NCBI RefSeq assembly: GCF_018140925.1
Contig: NZ_CP073315.1
Span: forward strand, 124,001-188,000
DNA: 64,000 nt
Reading direction: 5' to 3'
Source: Psychrobacillus sp. INOP01
GTDB taxonomy: Bacteria; Bacillota; Bacilli; Bacillales_A; Planococcaceae
Made by a program: the position numbers and the translations under genes. This document shows positions 25,980-34,380 of this stretch, piece after piece. The stretch's first letter is position 1; each line of letters begins with the position of its first letter. The notes below the pieces were generated by a model, which was given only the letters and a program-made list of their open reading frames with translations, ran no database searches and was not told where the DNA came from.

Positions 25980-26105
25980 GGTTATTCTTTTATCTTTGAC
26001 ATCAGAACTTCACTCAAGATATCCCTTGTCCTCCATCTTTTTCAGAATTCTGCTTACATTGGGTTCGTCTTTAAAAGTTTCTAGCGCCAACTTTATTTGG
26101 ATGCC
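25980..26105 (-). pseudogene. Remnant of a MarR-family regulator
   Basis: One minus-strand frame reads LALETFKDEPNVSRILKKME, then DKGYLE, a stop, and SSDVKDKRITL. This is the recognition helix and wing of a MarR protein (NVSR-x-LKxLExKGY...DxxDKR). It lies just upstream of the broken MFS gene on the same strand, the usual marR-efflux arrangement, so both halves of an efflux operon have decayed together. Confidence 0.65.
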
Positions 26106-26122
26106 TTTCGTTTACAAACTGT

Positions 26123-26147
26123 ACCGAACACCCATAGGATGTTCGGT
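26123..26147 (-). terminator. Terminator of the AhpD-like gene
   Basis: ACCGAACA / TGTTCGGT with an inner CC/GG extension, nine bases after the stop codon. Confidence 0.7.
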
Positions 26148-26155
26148 GAGAATAA

Positions 26156-26599
26156 TTATTTTTCAGTTGCTGTATTCCCCATTGCAATAGAAATTCGATT
26201 CCAACTATTGATTTGATTAATTATTAGTACAAGGTCAACATATTGTCGCTCGTCATAATGTTCACGTACTCGTTGATAAAGCTCATCTGGCACACGTTTT
26301 GTCGGGATTAAAGTTACGTATTCTGTCAACTCAAGAGCCACTTTTTCTGCATCTGTGTAAAAAGTGCTCTCTCTCCAAGCACTAATACAATATAAACGTT
26401 GTTCCGTTTCTCCCATTTTTCTAGCATCAGCTGTATGCATGTTAAGACAATATGCACAACCATTTATTTGAGAAGCAAGAATTTTTATAAGTTCACGAAG
26501 TTTACGGTCTATACCTGTTGTTTTCGTATACTTCTCCATTTCCATCATTATTTTAAGTACTTCAGATGCTACATTGTAATAATCAACTCGTTGTTCCAA
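26156..26599 (-). CDS. Carboxymuconolactone decarboxylase / AhpD-like protein
   Basis: 147 residues. The AhpD core QINGCAYCLNMHTADARK has the redox pair Cys48/Cys51 and His55. Such proteins act as small peroxidase-reducing or oxidative-stress enzymes, often beside azoreductases. TTG start behind GGAGG. It is 34 bases downstream of the azoreductase gene on the same strand, so both are likely transcribed from the promoter at 27387-27359. Confidence 0.82.
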   Translation of the reverse strand: MEQRVDYYNVASEVLKIMMEMEKYTKTTGIDRKLRELIKILASQINGCAYCLNMHTADARKMGETEQRLYCISAWRESTFYTDAEKVALELTEYVTLIPTKRVPDELYQRVREHYDERQYVDLVLIINQINSWNRISIAMGNTATEK

Positions 26600-26633
26600 T
26601 TTAATTTCCTCCTTTTATTTCTTTTTTTTGCCT

Positions 26634-27287
26634 TTAAGACAGTATTAATTTAGGTGCTAATCTTAAAGCAGCTTCTTCAGCTTCTTTATATGCTTTTTGT
26701 AATACTTCATTTGGTTCTAGTAAAGCAGTTCCTTGCGCCCGAATGATTTGATAGTCTTCAATACCAATGAAATTGAACATTGACTTCAGGTATTTTTGGG
26801 AGTAATCAACTTCTGTATACCAATCATTATTGGTATAGATTGATCCACTTGCTTGTATAACAAGCATTCTTCGCCCGTCATTAAGTAAACCCACTGACCC
26901 ATTTTCAGTATATTTAAAAGTTTCACGTGCAATCAGGATATTGTCCATATAATCTTTTAACTTTGATGGAATATTAAAATTATGCAAAGGTAAAACGATG
27001 ATATACGTATTTGCACTCTTAAATTGATTTAAGATCTCGGACATACGTTCCGTTACTTTTTGTTCTTGATTAGTTAGCTCTTGTTCTATTCGTTGTTTTT
27101 CCCATGCACTTAAAAGCGTTTTATCTATCATAGGCACTTCATCACTATACAAATTAATCTGTTCAATTGCTTCACTGTCAGGAATTAATTCTTTATATGC
27201 TTTCAAAAAGTGGTTAAAAACCTGTAAGCTTACTGAAAAAGTATCATCTACTTTTGGATGTGCGTTAATGATAAGTGTTTTGTTCAT
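26634..27287 (-). CDS. FMN-dependent NADH:azoreductase / quinone oxidoreductase
   Basis: 217 residues, flavodoxin fold. LIINAHPKVDDTFSVSLQVF at the N-terminus binds the FMN phosphate; YIIVLPLHNFNIPSKLKDYMD and RRMLVIQASGSIY are AzoR-family motifs. Two-electron reduction of quinones or azo compounds protects against electrophiles. The ATG at 27287 lies behind AAAGGGGAAA; the frame extends 12 codons upstream over the promoter leader. First gene of an operon with the AhpD-like gene and divergent from an Rrf2 regulator. Confidence 0.85.
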   Translation of the reverse strand: MNKTLIINAHPKVDDTFSVSLQVFNHFLKAYKELIPDSEAIEQINLYSDEVPMIDKTLLSAWEKQRIEQELTNQEQKVTERMSEILNQFKSANTYIIVLPLHNFNIPSKLKDYMDNILIARETFKYTENGSVGLLNDGRRMLVIQASGSIYTNNDWYTEVDYSQKYLKSMFNFIGIEDYQIIRAQGTALLEPNEVLQKAYKEAEEAALRLAPKLILS

Positions 27288-27346
27288 TTTTATTTCCCCT
27301 TTAAAATGAATTTTAAGTTCCAATCGAAGACTAGATTAATCGTCGA

Positions 27347-27387
27347 TTGAACTAGTCCATAATATATGCTATAATTATTTTTGTCAA
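27347..27387. promoter_or_regulatory. Overlapping divergent sigma-A promoters
   Basis: Plus strand: TTGAAC (27347-27352), 17-bp spacer, TATAAT (27370-27375), facing the Rrf2 gene. Minus strand: TTGACA (27387-27382), 17-bp spacer, TATTAT (27364-27359), facing the azoreductase. The two promoters occupy the same DNA, so one regulator site could control both. Confidence 0.75.
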
Positions 27388-27492
27388 ATGAATATGAATT
27401 ACCCAAAAGAAATTTCTTTTATTTGACTAAAACTCAAAATACTTCTAAGATACTATTTGATAACCCTTAAAATCAAAAGCAGGTGAGTTTAT

Positions 27493-27984
27493 ATGCAGTA
27501 TAGTGTCGGAGTTGAATATGCTTTACATTGTCTGGTTTATTTAATTGATGTTCCTTCCAACGATAGTATTGGGATAAAGGATTTGGCTGAATTCCAAGGA
27601 CTTCCTGAGACATTTCTTTCAAAAGTTTTCGGTAAATTATCTAAGGCCGGAATTGTAAGTTCTGTCAGTGGGGTAAAAGGAGGATATAGATTATCTAAAT
27701 CTCCAGAAGATATTTCCTTTTGGGATGTAATTGAAGCAATTGAAGGCCCTAAGCCTATTTTTCAATGTAAAAATATTAAAGACAATGGGTATTTGTATAA
27801 AAAAAACTGCTGTCAAGCTCCCTCCCTTTGCACCATCAATTTAGTTATGCTCTCTGCGGAAGAAAAAATGCGTGATGACTTACGTAGTAAAACACTTTCA
27901 TGGTTAAATGAAGAACTTGATAGTGTCTTATCTAAACAAATACGTGAAGATACTCGGAAATATTTTTCGAAGAGCAACACATAA
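27493..27984 (+). CDS. Rrf2-family transcriptional regulator
   Basis: 163 residues. The winged helix has LPETFLSKVFGKLSKAGIVS and SVSGVKGGYRL (wing). The C-terminal sensor region holds Cys92, Cys106, Cys107 and Cys113 (CCQAPSLC), which could bind an iron-sulfur cluster or act as thiol switches. Family members such as NsrR, IscR and CymR control redox and sulfur genes. Its divergent position suggests that it represses the azoreductase-AhpD operon and itself. The GCAGGTGAG site precedes the ATG. Confidence 0.85.
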   Translation: MQYSVGVEYALHCLVYLIDVPSNDSIGIKDLAEFQGLPETFLSKVFGKLSKAGIVSSVSGVKGGYRLSKSPEDISFWDVIEAIEGPKPIFQCKNIKDNGYLYKKNCCQAPSLCTINLVMLSAEEKMRDDLRSKTLSWLNEELDSVLSKQIREDTRKYFSKSNT

Positions 27985-27987
27985 ACC

Positions 27988-28036
27988 AAACCTCTCTTGA
28001 AATTCCTTAATTGAAGGGAATTAAGAGAGGTTTTTT
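27988..28036. terminator. Terminator between rrf2 and the SDR gene
   Basis: AACCTCTCTT / AAGAGAGGTT stem with an inner AATTCC/GGAATT part and six T; serves convergent genes. Confidence 0.85.
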
Positions 28037-28049
28037 CTTAGTTCATTAA

Positions 28050-28802
28050 TTATGCAAGGCCGCCATTTGAAAATATAACTTGTCCATTAATCCAACGTCC
28101 TGAAGTTGCTAAATATTTTACTGTGTCGGCAATGTCTTCTGGTGTACCCAGTCGTTCAAGTGGTGCTGCTTTAGAAAGATTATCGATTGTTTGTCCATCT
28201 TTTCCATCTAAAAATAATGGTGTTGCAGTTGGACCTGGAGCTACAGCATTAACTGTGATATCTTTACCATGCAATTCGCGAGCCAATATCATTGTCATTG
28301 ATTCAACCGCCGCTTTACTTGCAACATATGCACCATATGTTGGAAATTTCGTGCGAGTAACTGAAGTAGAAAAATTAATAATTGCACCACCTTTGCGAAC
28401 CCGTCGTGCCGCTTGTTGGGATATTACAAAAGTTCCTCGAATATTTGTGCGGTGCATTTTATCTAAATCAGCTAAGTTCAGCTCTGCGATAGAGCTGAGT
28501 AACATAATACCTGCTGTATTGATTACGACATCGATACCACCAAATTTTTCTTCAACTATATCGAAAGCTTCTTGCATAACTATTTCATCTGCAACATCTC
28601 CACTTATACTAATTGCTTTTCCGCCTTGCTTTACAATCTCATTTACTATAGTATCTGCTCTAAGTTTATTGCCAGAATAATGTACAGCAACAGCAAATCC
28701 ATTATCGGCTAATTTTTTTACAATGGCGTGTCCAATACCGCCAGATCCTCCTGTAACAAGTGCAACTCGTAAATCAAGTGTTTCAGTAGATGTTTTTGTC
28801 AT
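28050..28802 (-). CDS. SDR-family oxidoreductase
   Basis: 250 residues. TGGSGGIG nucleotide-binding motif, INTAG, FSTSVTR with the catalytic serine, YGAYVASKAAVE with tyrosine and lysine, and APGPTATPLF. The residues after strand 2 (HYSGNKLRAD) suggest NADP. Divergent from a TetR gene, with a palindromic operator in between. This pairing is common for TetR-controlled detoxifying reductases. AAAGGAG precedes the ATG. Confidence 0.85.
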   Translation of the reverse strand: MTKTSTETLDLRVALVTGGSGGIGHAIVKKLADNGFAVAVHYSGNKLRADTIVNEIVKQGGKAISISGDVADEIVMQEAFDIVEEKFGGIDVVINTAGIMLLSSIAELNLADLDKMHRTNIRGTFVISQQAARRVRKGGAIINFSTSVTRTKFPTYGAYVASKAAVESMTMILARELHGKDITVNAVAPGPTATPLFLDGKDGQTIDNLSKAAPLERLGTPEDIADTVKYLATSGRWINGQVIFSNGGLA

Positions 28803-28872
28803 GATATTTCTCCTTTGTTATTAAAAATTTAGTTACATTTTTTACGATTTGTAACTTTACAACAACATCATT

Positions 28873-28920
28873 ATACACTACTTAGTTACAAAATCAATAC
28901 TTTGTAACTAAGTGGTGTAT
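28873..28920. promoter_or_regulatory. Palindromic operator between SDR and tetR
   Basis: Two 20-bp arms, ATACACTACTTAGTTACAAA and its complement with one mismatch, are separated by 8 bp. For tetR a -35 TTGTAA (28902-28907) and -10 TATAAT (28925-28930) with a 17-bp spacer overlap the right arm. The site fits autoregulation by the TetR protein. Confidence 0.75.
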
Positions 28921-28960
28921 CCTGTATAATAAAACTTAGAAAAAACTAGGGGGACCCACA

Positions 28961-29500
28961 ATGGCAATACTTACAGAAGAGAAAATTTTTTCTGTTACAG
29001 AAGAAATCATAATGAGAAAGGGAGTACAAAAAACCACTCTTTCTGATATTGCAAAAGAACTTGGAGTTACTCATGCCGCATTTTATAAACATTACAAAAA
29101 TAAAGAGGATCTATTGCAGCAACTTGCACTCAAGTGGTTAGAAACTACTTCTAAGGAATTATTAGAATGGAAAGCCCCAAACGGTGTAAGTTCTGCTGTT
29201 GCACTTCACAATTGGCTCTGGCTTCTGGCTACTACAAAGAAAAAACTTTATCACGATGATAAACATATGTTTCGGTTATATACGGATTATTTAGAACGTA
29301 CTCAAATCCTCGTTAAAGATCACTTAAAACAATTAGCGAAAAAAGCGGAATCCATTAGTGGATTAAAAAAATCTGGCCATGCTATTATTACAGCTTTTGT
29401 TTATTTCCATAATCCATATTTTGCAGACCGTTGGGATAATGAGTTTTACAAGGAGACTTTTGAAGATGTATGGAAGCTAATTGCTAACAAACTGCCATAA
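28961..29500 (+). CDS. TetR-family transcriptional regulator
   Basis: 179 residues. The helix-turn-helix is in KTTLSDIAKELGVTHAAFYKHYKNKEDLLQ; the C-terminal ligand domain has the pattern LHNWLWLLATTKKKLYHDD seen in TetR_C YcdC-like groups. It probably represses the divergent SDR gene through the palindrome at 28873-28920. GGGGGACC precedes the ATG. Confidence 0.85.
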   Translation: MAILTEEKIFSVTEEIIMRKGVQKTTLSDIAKELGVTHAAFYKHYKNKEDLLQQLALKWLETTSKELLEWKAPNGVSSAVALHNWLWLLATTKKKLYHDDKHMFRLYTDYLERTQILVKDHLKQLAKKAESISGLKKSGHAIITAFVYFHNPYFADRWDNEFYKETFEDVWKLIANKLP

Positions 29501-30022
29501 GCTAAGACTAAGAAGTAGTTTGGGTAGATCCAAAAAGTGGTTTGTTTTAATCTTTTAGGAGCACCCTTTTTTAGGTATCCCTCCTTTTTAAATGGCTACT
29601 CTATTATGTATTTATATATTAAAATAAACGCATCTAAAATATATTGCCCTTAACTTAACTCTAATTACAAAAAATTATAAAAATAAATCAGTATTATAAA
29701 TGAGTTTTTTTCTTAAATATGAAAAAGACACACACCTTTAGGGAATTGTGTCTTACAAAAATCCGCTCAAAGTTAATGCTATCCAAATAATGGTTACTTA
29801 CAAAAATGTTTAAGTTACCACATTAATGTTGTAGAACAATCAAGTAAATACCTTGTGTTATTCAATTATCAGGCCCAATTGTTGAATAACATGACTGGTG
29901 TATTATAAACAACTTTATTATCTCTGGACACGTATTTTGTGCAAATTTTTATGAATATACGAGGTTTCAGTGTTTATTGTTATTCATTTTATAAAAAAGA
30001 TTGATTATTTCGGAAAGCGAAT
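29501..30022. other. AT-rich intergenic region with hairpins, no gene
   Basis: Contains a hairpin AAGACACA/TGTGTCTT at 29725-29754 and the short inverted repeat listed separately. No open frame with a ribosome binding site. Confidence 0.5.
29857..29890. repeat. Short inverted repeat (IR-B), copy 1
   Basis: GTTATTCAA ... TTGAATAAC around AGGCCCAATTG. Related palindromes with an AACAATCGCGCC core lie at 39875-39906 and 57281-57306. Confidence 0.55.
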
Positions 30023-30150
30023 CTTCAACTAAACTGCTGCGTTAGTTGAAGTGTAACATTTCACAATGGATCGCCGAAACATACTTGATGTATTGGACGT
30101 GAAAATAGACCATCGAATGATGGTCTATTTTCACTAAAGAACTAGTTGAA
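30023..30150 (-). repeat. Array element R1, type 2
   Basis: Left site CTTCAACTAA...TTAGTTGAAG, then GTGTAACATTTCACAATGGA and a hairpin AATAGACCATC/GATGGTCTATT, and a shortened right site ACTAAAGAACTAGTTGAA. About 100 bases beyond the stop codon of the ABC ATPase gene. Low-coordinate end of the array. Confidence 0.8.
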
Positions 30151-30253
30151 ACGATTGAGCAGGGTCTTCTTAAGTGTTGTTATTTTTCTTTTCTTGAAGA
30201 AATTAATTTTCATGGTAGTTGAATAAAGGTATCAAGAATAAACTAAAATCAAA

Positions 30254-31012
30254 TCATATTCCTACTTCTCTCATTTTAACTGTAACTTCATCGACTCTAT
30301 CTTCAATATCCTTCCCGTCAAACTTCGGAAGCTTCAACTCGCTCACGATTTTCCCGTCACGCATAAACATAATACGATCAGTCCGCGCCGCAACCTTTGC
30401 ATCATGAGTTACAAGCATAAGCGCTGTTCCTTCCGCGTTGATTTCGGAAAATATGTCCATAATCTCCTCCGAAGATTTAGAGTTGAGCGCGCCAGTTGGT
30501 TCGTCACCGAAGATGATTTTCGGGTTGTTCATAAGCGCTCGGCATATTCCTGCACGCTGAAGCTGACCTCCCGAAACCTGTGTAATATCGCGCTGTTCAA
30601 GATCTCCAATGTCTACCCTTTGCATTAGCATTCTTGCCTTCTCCGATATTTTTGGTGCGTTTTTTCTGTTGTTTCGCATTGACGGAAGAATAATGTTATC
30701 GAGTATATTTAGATTTTTCAGCATAGTAGGCTGCTGAAATATAAACCCCATTTTTATTCTGCGTATTTCTGAAAGCTCTTTCTCCCCGACCTCCGTTAGA
30801 TCCACACCATCAAAAACGACCTTACCGTCGTTGACGATGTCCATTCCACTCAAAGCAAACATTAGTGTAGATTTTCCTGATCCCGAAGGCCCCATAACTG
30901 CAACGAATTCCCCCTCATTTATTTCAACGGAGACTCCGTCGAGAACATTACGCTGTTCATCGTCCACGCCAAAAGATTTTACAATGTGATCACCGATAAT
31001 AATCTTTTTCAT
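30254..31012 (-). CDS. ABC transporter ATPase (LolD/MacB type)
   Basis: 252 residues. Walker A GPSGSGKST, Q-loop FIFQQPTML, signature VSGGQLQRAGICRAL, Walker B IIFGDEPTGALNS and H-loop VTHDAKVA. It pairs with the FtsX-type permease that ends four bases upstream; its ribosome binding site overlaps that stop codon. Such pairs export peptides or resist antimicrobial peptides. Base composition is visibly richer in G+C than the neighbours, suggesting acquisition, perhaps from a Clostridia-type donor. Confidence 0.9.
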   Translation of the reverse strand: MKKIIIGDHIVKSFGVDDEQRNVLDGVSVEINEGEFVAVMGPSGSGKSTLMFALSGMDIVNDGKVVFDGVDLTEVGEKELSEIRRIKMGFIFQQPTMLKNLNILDNIILPSMRNNRKNAPKISEKARMLMQRVDIGDLEQRDITQVSGGQLQRAGICRALMNNPKIIFGDEPTGALNSKSSEEIMDIFSEINAEGTALMLVTHDAKVAARTDRIMFMRDGKIVSELKLPKFDGKDIEDRVDEVTVKMREVGI

Positions 31013-31016
31013 ATGC

Positions 31017-33323
31017 CTACTCCTTTATATTGTCAGAAATTTTTATTTTCCCCGCACCTGATGTGCCCAACATTGTAGCGATAAGAACCGCGACTATCAT
31101 CATCAGCGGACTAAGCAAATATGCTGTAAGCGGATTAACTGTAAAATTAAAAGCTGACACTCCAAACGAAGCGATAAGCGCGCCAGCAAGGACCTCTCCG
31201 AGAGAGTTCGCGAGAAGCGTACCCAGAATAATTCCGACAATCAGAACGAAAACCGAACGAGAAACATACTGTGTCTTAATATCCGAGTTTGTAAAACTGA
31301 GCGCTTTCATGACAGCAATGGAATATCTGTCCTTTGCAATAAGCATTTTCATGAACAACAGTGTAACTAGTACCGTAATAATTAGTGCGACTGCAATTGC
31401 TGTGTAGGAAGCCATTTTAATGGAACTTAGTGTTGATCCGAGGGTCTGAGAAACAAATTCATCAATGTCGGAAGTCTTTGCAAAATCGAATTTATCCGAA
31501 TATGCTAAAACCATGCTATCGATAAGTGATTTATCCGAAAGTTCAACACAGAAGATGGTCCAGATGACGCTCGCCAACTTGTCGATAAAAACAGCCTTTG
31601 CCGTTTTTCCGCCGTTGGTGACATCCGAATATATTCCGCTTACCGTGAGATCTTTCTCCTTCCCTTCAATCACCAGCGTTATGACCTCGCCGACATTTTT
31701 GCCAAGATCATCGGCGTTTATAGTAGAAAGCGAGATTTCGTTTTCTGCAGTAGGAGCTCTGCCCTCAGAATACTCTATAGGAAATGCCGAATGGTCACCA
31801 AGTTCAACTTTTATATTTTCCTCTGACCCGTTTCTCGTTATTACTTTAAAAGTCTTAGTTGTCATAACAGCATAATTAGAAACGGCACTGTCGCTGTCTA
31901 TTGTCTTCACAATTTCATCGCTTTTGTCAGTTATATTGGTCTGTATGCGCAAATCGTAGTTTCCAATCCCCATATATTGGATGAAACTTTTTTCGGAAAT
32001 CGTGTTGTAAAGGTTCTGCGGAACAATAATTATAAATGCTGAAATCACCAGTACCACAAGCATTGTGGCGTAAAGTCTTTTTCTTGCGAAGACATCCTTG
32101 ATTCCGAGAAAAATATTCGTACTAAACAGTCTGTTTTGAAATAGGGAAAAACGCTTAGCGCCAGTCATTTTTTCCTGAGAAGTACCAAAGCGTATAGCTT
32201 CCGCAGCGGAAATTTTTCCAAAACGTTTCAGCACTCCATATACATAAGCAATAATTGCAAGAAATACAACTAGAATTCCAATAATTCCTAAAACAATTGC
32301 AAATGAAGAATTTTCGCTTTCGCCCATAAAAAGCCGTATATTTTCAAGAAGAATGCCTTGAAATATAAGCGAAAGAATAAAACCAAGAATACTACCTGCC
32401 GCCGCAATAGCTGCATATTTCGCAAGATAAATCTTCTTTATGTCTGAAAGATGAAGCCCTATTGCTTTCATAACACCAATTTCACGGTAGTCATCTTCAA
32501 TTTTTGCAAGGAGCGTAAAACGTATGCTCATAAATGCGATGGTAACGACAAGTGCGCTTACAAGAAGGATAACCGCAATCATCATCCCATCTGAAATGGC
32601 GTTCATCGTTTTGAAAAGCGTATACGTAACTGTTGGTCCGTTTGCTTCAAGTTCAGCGGAAGCATAAGCTGTTTCAAATTCACCTATCGCTGAGAAATCC
32701 TTTAATCTAAACTCAATCAGATACTCGATACTTCCAAGGCCTTTAATTTCCTCAAGATCATTTATGCTTACAAGAAATCGCTTTGACGCGGAGAGCGAGG
32801 AATTCATAGTGGAATCACGGAGAAATCCCGCAACGGTAAATTCCTTCCCGCTTATTACCGCCTTGTCACCTACCTTAGTGGTGTTGTCCTTCATATAACT
32901 TATTGGGACATAAATTTCACCGTCGGAAACGTTGATGATATTACTGTTAAGATCAAGAAGATAATCGAATTTTTCATTTTGTATGCTGAAGCCGTTATCC
33001 TGAACACTATTCGCAAGTGAATTATCACCCAATAGTATCTGCGCACTGTCTATGTTAAGAAATTCAACCACCTGATAATCATCGACATTGCCATTATGCT
33101 CTGCAAATGATGCAAGCCGTGCAGTATCAATTTCACCCGAATGCATCTGCATAAAATGAGGCGTTTTTGCATTTTTCATAAGTGTATCTAACGAGCCCGA
33201 AAGATTGACGACAAGAATCGCTGCGAGCGAGACAAGCATAGCCGCAGAAGCAACAAATATCATTGTTGTCAACGTTATCGCTTTGCTCTTTAAAAAGTCA
33301 TTCCATATTATTCTCTTATACAT
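31017..33323 (-). CDS. FtsX-like ABC transporter permease
   Basis: 768 residues. One N-terminal membrane helix (residues about 14-40), an extracytoplasmic domain of about 200 residues, three helices with DDYREIGVMKAIGLHLSDIKKIYLAKY (FtsX motif), a second extracytoplasmic domain and three C-terminal helices with DRYSIAVMKALSFTNSDIKTQYV. This duplicated FtsX layout belongs to the MacB/YvrN-like group. GGAGGTG precedes the ATG. Operon with the ATPase; a TetR regulator that often accompanies such operons is absent. Codon use is richer in G+C than nearby genes. Confidence 0.88.
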   Translation of the reverse strand: MYKRIIWNDFLKSKAITLTTMIFVASAAMLVSLAAILVVNLSGSLDTLMKNAKTPHFMQMHSGEIDTARLASFAEHNGNVDDYQVVEFLNIDSAQILLGDNSLANSVQDNGFSIQNEKFDYLLDLNSNIINVSDGEIYVPISYMKDNTTKVGDKAVISGKEFTVAGFLRDSTMNSSLSASKRFLVSINDLEEIKGLGSIEYLIEFRLKDFSAIGEFETAYASAELEANGPTVTYTLFKTMNAISDGMMIAVILLVSALVVTIAFMSIRFTLLAKIEDDYREIGVMKAIGLHLSDIKKIYLAKYAAIAAAGSILGFILSLIFQGILLENIRLFMGESENSSFAIVLGIIGILVVFLAIIAYVYGVLKRFGKISAAEAIRFGTSQEKMTGAKRFSLFQNRLFSTNIFLGIKDVFARKRLYATMLVVLVISAFIIIVPQNLYNTISEKSFIQYMGIGNYDLRIQTNITDKSDEIVKTIDSDSAVSNYAVMTTKTFKVITRNGSEENIKVELGDHSAFPIEYSEGRAPTAENEISLSTINADDLGKNVGEVITLVIEGKEKDLTVSGIYSDVTNGGKTAKAVFIDKLASVIWTIFCVELSDKSLIDSMVLAYSDKFDFAKTSDIDEFVSQTLGSTLSSIKMASYTAIAVALIITVLVTLLFMKMLIAKDRYSIAVMKALSFTNSDIKTQYVSRSVFVLIVGIILGTLLANSLGEVLAGALIASFGVSAFNFTVNPLTAYLLSPLMMIVAVLIATMLGTSGAGKIKISDNIKE

Positions 33324-33461
33324 AAGTCACCTCCATATTAGTTTTTCTTTCATAATATAAATCTAACAGATAATTAAAAAAATATAGTACATCTCAAGAC
33401 CGAGATTTGATGCACCTTAAGGTTGAAAATATATTCCAAATAATTGTCCTGTTCAAAAAAA

Positions 33462-33490
33462 GAGCATTGTTCCTTATCGGATCAATGCTC
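33462..33490. terminator. Hairpin in the gap upstream of the permease
   Basis: GAGCATTG / CAATGCTC with an inner TCC/GGA. Together with the next hairpin and AT-rich sequence it fills the 338-base gap 33324-33661. Confidence 0.55.
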
Positions 33491-33597
33491 CTATTAGTCA
33501 AAGAATATTATTCATTATTTTATTAATCCCTCAAAACTTGCTTTCAGAACTACTTTCTCATTTTAATTTGTACATAAGGAAGATGCCCCCAATAATA

Positions 33598-33628
33598 GGA
33601 GCAGTATTCATTTAATGAATACTGCTCC
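33598..33628. terminator. Perfect 15-bp hairpin
   Basis: GGAGCAGTATTCATT pairs with its exact complement over a 1-nt loop; probably the orphaned terminator of a lost gene. Confidence 0.6.
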
Positions 33629-33661
33629 ACCTGTTTAGTTGCTTCTAAACTGTGTTTTTTT

Positions 33662-33856
33662 ATGAAGTTTAAATTGCATGCATCAACAAATAAAGCACAA
33701 GCTTCGTCTCTTTATCTATTATTTTATTACCTAGGCTCAAGTATCGGTGGTTCCCTTGCGGGGCTGGCTTGGGAGCATGTAGGTTGGATCGGGGTAGTAG
33801 GGGTTATTATTCTAAGTGTTTCATTTGCACTGCTCCTTGTCACAAAAAATAAATAG
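33662..33856 (+). pseudogene. C-terminal remnant of an MFS transporter
   Basis: A 64-codon frame with KAQASSLYLLFYYLGSSIGG, then SLAGLAWEHVGWIGVVGV and a final hydrophobic helix. This is the last two helices of YybF/YnfM-type major facilitator transporters; the first ten helices are missing and no coding sequence precedes it. A reversed copy of the array right-site follows at 33909, so this piece looks like the end of a plus-strand cassette gene. Confidence 0.7.
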
Positions 33857-33908
33857 GTATATTTAACCCATTAATAAATTAATGTGATGTGTAATTCATG
33901 ATTATATT

Positions 33909-33935
33909 CAGCTAACGGGGTGCTTTAGTTGAACA
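33909..33935 (+). repeat. Array element R2, right site only, reversed
   Basis: GCTAACGGGGTGCTTTAGTT followed by GAAC is the right site in the opposite orientation to all others, and it lies 3' of the only plus-strand remnant here. Confidence 0.7.
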
Positions 33936-33999
33936 AAAAAATTAAGGTAGCCTTGTTAAAAACAATCTAACAAGGCAATTTTGGTACTTCATTAATTAT

Positions 34000-34107
34000 C
34001 TATTTAAACTGCTCATAATGATTAGCAACCCATCGCTTCTGATTTTCCGCAACGTATTGTTCAACCGCTATCAGCCTATTCACCAACTCTTCTTTTGTAA
34101 GATACAT
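34000..34107 (-). CDS. Possible small protein or gene fragment (35 aa)
   Basis: MYLTKEELVNRLIAVEQYVA followed by ENQKRWVANHYEQFK. The start has only a weak AAGAAG site three bases away. Its composition is protein-like (helical, charged). It could equally be the C-terminal scrap of a larger gene. The remaining 33857-34380 region holds array fragments R2 and R3. Confidence 0.35.
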   Translation of the reverse strand: MYLTKEELVNRLIAVEQYVAENQKRWVANHYEQFK

Positions 34108-34307
34108 ATACTTCTTTTATGTTTATCGGTTAGCCTAGTTATTGCATTTTTATGAATAAAACGTCTTTATTATCTATACACATTGGTTGAAAATTAATGC
34201 ACGATCTAGCTCCCTTTAATTCTAATTAGACTTAAATCCAACTCCACATAAGGGGATTATAATTACTACATCTTTAGATTTCGAATACTTTACGTACACT
34301 GCATAAT

Positions 34308-34338
34308 TCTTGAAATAAAGCACCAGTTAGTTGAACAT
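34308..34338 (-). repeat. Array element R3, right half of a type 1 copy
   Basis: TTCTTGAAATAAAGCACC then AGTTAGTTGAACA; the left site is lost. It lies 42 bases beyond the Nudix stop codon. Confidence 0.7.
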
Positions 34339-34380
34339 TTATCTACCTTTTAAAGGCATTAAATTTTTATCTGATACTTC

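Noticed and set aside
28123-28680. Long plus-strand frame opposite the SDR gene
   Set aside because: The minus-strand protein has all SDR motifs; the plus frame has none and lacks a start signal.
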